Below are positions 59,792-64,000 of a DNA stretch of 64,000 bases, piece by piece (positions within the stretch are counted from its first letter, which is position 1; each line of letters starts with the position of its first letter). The DNA comes from Entonaema liquescens (lineage: Eukaryota > Ascomycota > Sordariomycetes > Xylariales > Xylariaceae). Below the pieces are notes generated by a model that saw only the letters and a list, made by a program, of their open reading frames with translations, had not been told where the DNA came from and searched no databases. The DNA lies in contig CADCSX010000023.1 in NCBI GenBank assembly GCA_902805475.1, positions 1,612,001-1,676,000 on the forward strand, written 5' to 3'. The translations under genes and the position numbers were made by a program.

Positions 59792-60433
59792 ATGCAGCTC
59801 ACTGCCACTTCTCTTTTCCTCCTCGGTCTCGCTACGAGCAACGTTGCCGCAAGTAAGTCCGATTTCTATCTTTAGTTATAGGCAGTATTGAAGAACGGCA
59901 CCAGCTAACTTTTAACAGTGCCCTTATCGACGCGTCAAGCATCATCCGTCGAAGGCCAAGCATGCACGGACGGTACCTTTGACGGTACCTGCCGAGCGGA
60001 CGGCCGCTGCGGCCTGGACATTCCTCCCAATGAGTTATCCTTGCAGTTCGTTGCCGGACAATGCGGCGTTGCGGCGAGGACCTCATCGCCCCTCGACAAC
60101 TTCTTCAATAGGGGGGGCAATGGTACTAACGGTGACGATGACGCTGCTACCGATGATGGTACCGACGATGGTCTTACCGACGATGGTACTGATGATGGTC
60201 TTACTGACGACGGTCTTACCGATGATGACGATGATGATCTCACCGACGACGACAGCGTTGCGGGGGACAGCGACACGGATGATGAAGATGCCGGCAACCA
60301 GGCTTCGGTCGAGGGTCAGGCTTGTACCGACGGTACATTCGACGGCACGTGTCGAGCGGACGGCCGTTGTGGATTGGACATCCCTCCCAATGAGCTGTCT
60401 CTACAGTTCATTGCTGGACAATGCGGCCGCTAA
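59792..60433 (+). CDS. small secreted protein with tandem four-Cys domains and acidic linker
   Basis: Two exons, 59792-59852 and 59919-60433 (66-bp intron with GCTAAC branch), 191 residues. Signal peptide MQLTATSLFLLGLATSNVAA, then a possible dibasic-free propeptide (PLSTRQAS). Residues 30-70 and 150-190 are two copies of a 41-residue unit (SVEGQACTDGTFDGTCRADG then RCGLDIPPNELSLQF-AGQCG) with four Cys each, identical except Val/Ile. Between them is a short Phe/Asn stretch with one sequon (NGT) and an Asp/Thr/Gly/Leu linker (GTDDGLTDD-type units). The DNA of the two copies differs at 21 synonymous codons but only one replacement, so both copies are old and conserved. I do not recognise the family. 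Size, Cys content and secretion make it an effector or cell-wall candidate by inference; the acidic linker might bind metal ions. Confidence 0.85.
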
Positions 60434-60713
60434 GTGGCGCGAAGTTCCAGGAATTGTTTGAGGTATCTCGCTGGGAAGACAATATGCTGAAATGAAGAGA
60501 TGATATAGTAATACGGTGTCGTATAATGTAGTCAGGAATAGAATACGTTGTACTAACTCTTTGACTTGGTCCCTTACATGTGAATGAACTATGATTTTGC
60601 ACGATCTCTGAGTATTAAAACACCAAGGAATTTCAATATTGTTTTTATTATCTATTCTGTAGCGCTAATCAGTCATACTACAAGACCATTTCATCCGAAC
60701 TTCTTGCTTCGAA
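60434..60713. other. short spacer between convergent genes
   Basis: 3' flanks of the secreted-protein gene and the minus-strand glycosyltransferase-like gene; nothing recognised. Confidence 0.6.
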
Positions 60714-62126
60714 TCACTCCGTCTTAGCGTCCTCGTAAATTCCCCGAGCCCGCCTATTCGGACATCTGGGCGTATATCCCTTACAGTACAACGTCGCGAT
60801 GGGATCAACAATCGGCGGAAGCGACCCATTGCCCCCAATCCCAGAGAACACAAGTTTCATCGGGAACTGCCACTGGTAGTCCAGACGCGGCGGAAGCCGG
60901 AAATACGGCACCGAGAAGACCGAGTTCGGGTACCGCAGGGCGACGAACGGGACCACGAGCTCCTCGCGCCCCGTGTAGAAGCCGTTGGCGTCCATGTCGT
61001 CGACCGTCTGCATGAAGCGCACGCTGTAGTTCAGCATGCCCAGCGAGTTGCCCACGTACACCTGCGCGATGAACTGCCGCGCACGCCACGACCGGCGGGG
61101 GTTCGCGAAGCACTCGTCGTCGATATCCGGACACCCGTGGCGGTGCGAGTACTCGCCCATGACGACCCCCGTGTCGCGGGACATACTAACAGCCCGTTCG
61201 AACTTACTTACGTCGAGGCCGGCGCGGAAGAGCTCGCCCCAGGGCGTGCCCTCCTTATCCTTGGGGCCGTCGTCGAACAGGAACCCAGCGTCTACGTACA
61301 TCCAGTACTCCGAACCGAATGGGTTGCGCATGATGGCATCGTACATGACGAATGCTTTCGCATTGCACACGGCGCTGTGGTGCGCGCGATTGTACCGTGG
61401 CTCGGGCCTCAGGTCCCCGTCTGCGTCCGTGTACCCGTCGAACTGTGCGAAGAGCGCCGGCTGCTTGGTCGCAAAGTTATCCTTCTGGTAGGCGTTGTTG
61501 GGCATATCCCAGATCGTCGGGAACTCATCGATCACGTACCAATATGGATCGTCGCGCATGTTGCTAACGACAGTCTTCAGCTCCGGCGGCACGTAGATGA
61601 TGGTCTGCTCTCCCATTTTGGCGATTCGCTCGATCCGTCGAAGGTACGACTCGGATCTATGAATTGGTCTCGCATCATGTTCGTCGGGTCTCGGATAGAA
61701 GAGGAGTACCATGGTCGGCCTATCTGATTCAAGGGGCTCGATCTCGGGCTGCATCCGGTAGGAGAAAGGCGAACTCCAACTTTCCTCGCCGAAGAATACT
61801 TGGCGCCATGCTGCGACCTCGACGCCGAAAGGGAGCTCGTAAGACGGTTTATAGTCTTTTAGATACTCTCTGGGTGATCTACCTCGGCGCCCATCCCAAG
61901 ATATTAATGGTGCGTCAAGAGGAGTAATGTCCCCTATATTATTTAACTTCTCCCTGTAGGAAGAACCTTGCGAAGACTCTCTGGACGTAACTTCTGCGGA
62001 AGACATTGTCATTGATGAAGTAAAAACTCTTATGTTAGGAAGTGCAAGTAGTGTCCGGTGTGGTTGGCTTGTGTGTGGTTTATATTTTGTCAAGAAATAC
62101 TCAGCAAAAGCTGGGGTTTTGGGCAT
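60714..62126 (-). CDS. WlaTC/HtrL (YibB)-type putative glycosyltransferase
   Basis: Intronless, 470 residues from the ATG at 62126. A GT-A-like core: DRPTMVLLFYPRPDEHDARP with RSESYLRRIERIAKMGEQTI and IYVPPELKTVV (early strand/helix), ALFAQFDGYTDADGD, then the family hallmark NRAHHSAVCNAKAFVMYDAI, RNPFGSEYWMYVDAGFLFDD, where the D-A-G after the YVD strand stands for the metal-binding/DxD-like region. Later blocks are MSRDTGVVMGEYSHRHGCPD, FIAQVYVGNSLGML, and a C-terminal LYCKGYTPRCPNRRARG. The assignment to the HtrL/YibB family is from remembered motif pattern (K-x-F in helix, NPF, YWxYVDAG), so function is only predicted sugar transfer. No signal peptide is clear. Met39 (62012) or Met41 (62006) may be the true start because a TATA-like element sits exactly over the first ATG; that would give about 430 residues. 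No disruption seen. Confidence 0.75.
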   Translation of the reverse strand: MPKTPAFAEYFLTKYKPHTSQPHRTLLALPNIRVFTSSMTMSSAEVTSRESSQGSSYREKLNNIGDITPLDAPLISWDGRRGRSPREYLKDYKPSYELPFGVEVAAWRQVFFGEESWSSPFSYRMQPEIEPLESDRPTMVLLFYPRPDEHDARPIHRSESYLRRIERIAKMGEQTIIYVPPELKTVVSNMRDDPYWYVIDEFPTIWDMPNNAYQKDNFATKQPALFAQFDGYTDADGDLRPEPRYNRAHHSAVCNAKAFVMYDAIMRNPFGSEYWMYVDAGFLFDDGPKDKEGTPWGELFRAGLDVSKFERAVSMSRDTGVVMGEYSHRHGCPDIDDECFANPRRSWRARQFIAQVYVGNSLGMLNYSVRFMQTVDDMDANGFYTGREELVVPFVALRYPNSVFSVPYFRLPPRLDYQWQFPMKLVFSGIGGNGSLPPIVDPIATLYCKGYTPRCPNRRARGIYEDAKTE

Positions 62127-62132
62127 ATAAAT
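62122..62132 (-). promoter_or_regulatory. TATA-like element
   Basis: Minus-strand CTATTTATATG covers the first ATG of the glycosyltransferase-like frame. If functional, transcription would start about 30-90 bases further and exclude that ATG. Confidence 0.35.
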
Positions 62133-62640
62133 AGTGTTCGGAGAATAGGGATGAATGCCATCATTTTTTATAACTGTGTATGTGTCTCAAGGCAGGCAAA
62201 GAGGAATAAAACAACATGTCGCATAGCGACTACCGTGTAAGAACACGTTATGTACAAAGGAACACAGGCACATGCCACGTTTCCGACTAAATTCACTTAC
62301 AATACTTCTGTATGAGTTAATCTGGACTGGGTATTCTCTTCAACCCTGTATATCAGATTGAGAATGTAACTTGGATGCTCAGCTGGCTGAATTAGATGCA
62401 CGTTTGCCTTGGAAATAGGGAAATTTAAACAGCTTTGTTTAAGAGCGTTGGGCGCACCTTCAAATACTACTGACAAAGAACGGTTTCTTGTATGTATAGC
62501 ATTATATAGACAGAGCATCACTTGTTGTAATAACGATATTGTTTTCCTTACTATCATGTTCGTATTGCGACTGTAATCGGAGACTTGACCCAATTACAGC
62601 TTAAGATCAATTGCTAAGCTTAGGTATAATGCGGGGGCAT
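62133..62640. other. promoter side of glycosyltransferase-like gene
   Basis: No gene recognised; a minus-strand frame at 62297-62593 is unsupported. Confidence 0.5.
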
Positions 62641-63560
62641 TGCGACGAGGTACTTAATGATGGCCAATCCTGCTGCCATTATGAAGGTCTGGACAGCAAC
62701 CAACCTACGATCCAATTCTTTGCGCTATGTTGCGCTCTAAAGCATCTCGACTGGAGATCTCTACTGAAGACGGCTGACCGCACCGTCTTCATGAGCTTCC
62801 TATACTGGATATGCGACATCGTATCAAGTCCGGGGGACATCATGGGAGTACTTCTGTCAGTCCAAGCAACTCTACGCTACAGTCCGGGGCCAGTATCTGG
62901 ACATGAATAACAGCAAGGAGGTACTCAAGGTACTTCCTCCACTCCAATAATTTGCCAGCATTCCTAGACCAACCTCTTTACCAAGTATCACGACTCGTTC
63001 CTGGTCAGCAAATTCAACCTCCAGCCTCCTAGCATGGCAGGGAAGTAGGCTGCTGACTCTGGAGACTTTTTTGCTCTTCAGACTTTCAGCATCGGATACA
63101 ACCAGGGAGGAACTCTTTGCGAACGACTGTTTGGGGTGGTGCTCACCAATATCCGAGGATGGCTCTGACGAGGGACTCAGCGAATCCGAGAGGCAGCTGG
63201 AGAATTTGTTGGCCTGTGAGCAGCTCGAGCGTAGACGCCCCAAAGAATTGTGCTAAGAGGACATCAAGTTGATGGTCATCCGCCACCCAGAAACCGGTCG
63301 AGACACCCTAGCAATGGTTATCAAGTTCATTCACTGCAAAGGAGCCGATAACAAACCCAAATCCTAAGGTCCGATTCCTTATCCGCGCCTTACTTCTAGG
63401 AAGCGTTCCCAGTCTGACAAGCCATCCAGGGCCATCTTCTTCTTCACCCCCACCAAAAGGCTGCTTTTCCGCACCATCACCAAAATAGTCAGCTACGCAA
63501 TCAAGGACGGTGCTTTCGCGACCAAGAACCTCTGCGCCGTCCGCGGCGTTTTCACCCTTG
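62641..63560 (+). pseudogene. FluG-domain / DUF3435 tyrosine-recombinase-like relic
   Basis: Pieces of one protein family appear in order but in different frames: LKTADRTVFMSFLYWICD at about 62767-62820; SWEYFCQSKQLYATVRGQYL DMNNSKEVLKVL at about 62842-62935; RLSASDTTREELFANDCLGW and SEDGSDEGLSESERQLENLL at about 63077-63215; EDIKLMVIRHPETGRDTLAM VIKFIHCKGADNKPK at 63258-63362; and AIFFFTPTKRLLFRTITKIV at about 63433-63490. In-frame stops lie at 63254-63256 and 63364-63366, and frame changes are needed near 62820-62840 and 62935-63070. The pattern (WEYFRQ..QLY, LC-EDI-L, KGADNKPKPT, CPI) is that of fungal FluG-domain/DUF3435 proteins, which include the captain recombinases of Starship elements. 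Typical members are 700 or more residues, so this is both truncated and broken. Confidence 0.72.
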
Positions 63561-64000
63561 CTGGTCGGTCGCGTTTTTGTTTCTGTTCGTGGTGTGCGCG
63601 TAGTCACGAGATTCTTCCTGGTTCGACATTGTTAGAGAAAAAATTCCGGAATGGAATCAAAGTCGAATCTGTGGGGAGGTGGGGGATTTCTGACATGTGA
63701 CTTTAGTTCCCTACTAAAAACAAGTTGCCGATTACTCGGATTGGGAACGGGCCATTTGCCATTTGCAAAAGGTTCGACGTCTGATTTCACTATGCCACAA
63801 CACGCAAGAACCAACAAGTTAGGCATCAATGACACCCAACACAGTCAATACAGCCTGTTCCTCCTATCACAACCTGGGTAACCATGACGGTCTTCACTAC
63901 CAAGCCTGCGTTCCCTTTCGGTTTCCTCCACCACGTTGTTCAAGTCACGTCGAAATTCGCCTAGGGTCCGTCGACGGATCCCAACAAGGTTGCCCCCCCG
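63561..64000. other. right edge of window
   Basis: No supported gene. A frame opening at ATG 63884 (MTVFTTKPAFPFGFLHHVVQ) meets TAG at 63962 and runs out of the window, so it cannot be judged. C-run at 63992-63999. Confidence 0.45.

Noticed and set aside
63884..64000. Start of a gene at the window edge
   Set aside because: Stops after 26 codons in the first frame and cannot be followed beyond the window.

Overview
The window looks like nuclear DNA of a filamentous ascomycete, most likely a Sordariomycete (a Xylariales-type genome is my best guess, not proven). Every recognisable gene is a fungal family. Coding regions are split by short introns (mostly 49-130 bp) with GTAAGT/GTATGT-type donors and CTAAC-like branch points. 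Genes lie on both strands with kilobase spacers, and one 4.3 kb block is almost pure A/T, as expected from repeat-induced point mutation (RIP). For multi-exon genes I rebuilt the splice pattern from reading frame and family similarity; exon lengths add up to whole codons in each model.

Left part (1-23 kb): a UPC2-like Zn2Cys6 regulator (1083-2865, minus); a 92-residue Cys/His-rich protein (4351-4722, minus); an aminoglycoside-phosphotransferase-like kinase ending in a CaaX box (6048-7631, minus); a secreted Asl1/GH128-type glucanase whose proline-rich linker is frameshifted at four C-runs (11468-12759, plus); a ten-exon seven-helix membrane protein with a long disordered tail (13645-16125, minus); a membrane-anchored RING-H2 ubiquitin ligase (17611-19299, minus); and tubulin-folding cofactor B (22423-23326, minus).

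Middle (23-50 kb): a gene desert of about 7 kb; a Myb/SANT protein (30431-31672, plus); the tRNA wobble-uridine methyltransferase Trm9 (32923-34140, minus); a second long spacer; then a metabolic trio at 40-46.5 kb: an aldo-keto reductase and a Gfo/Idh/MocA dehydrogenase (divergent) and a Dal5-like MFS permease convergent with the dehydrogenase. A PTH11-like seven-helix receptor (48346-49875) follows.

Right part (50-64 kb) is accessory-looking around one essential gene. It opens with a RIP-destroyed DNA transposon (50219-54479) that still shows terminal inverted repeats differing only by transitions and an abutting 8-bp direct repeat. Then come Aurora kinase (54952-56195), an MFS transporter pseudogene with three Trp-to-stop changes, a frameshift and a motif deletion (56885-58654), a small secreted protein of two near-identical four-Cys domains joined by an acidic linker (59792-60433), a WlaTC/HtrL-type putative glycosyltransferase (60714-62126), and a decayed FluG-domain/DUF3435 recombinase-like gene (62641-63560). 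Neither rRNA genes, functional tRNAs nor CRISPR arrays were recognised. The most unusual items are the dated transposon, the tandem-domain secreted protein, the decayed DUF3435 gene, the prenylation-tagged kinase and the frameshifted glucanase.
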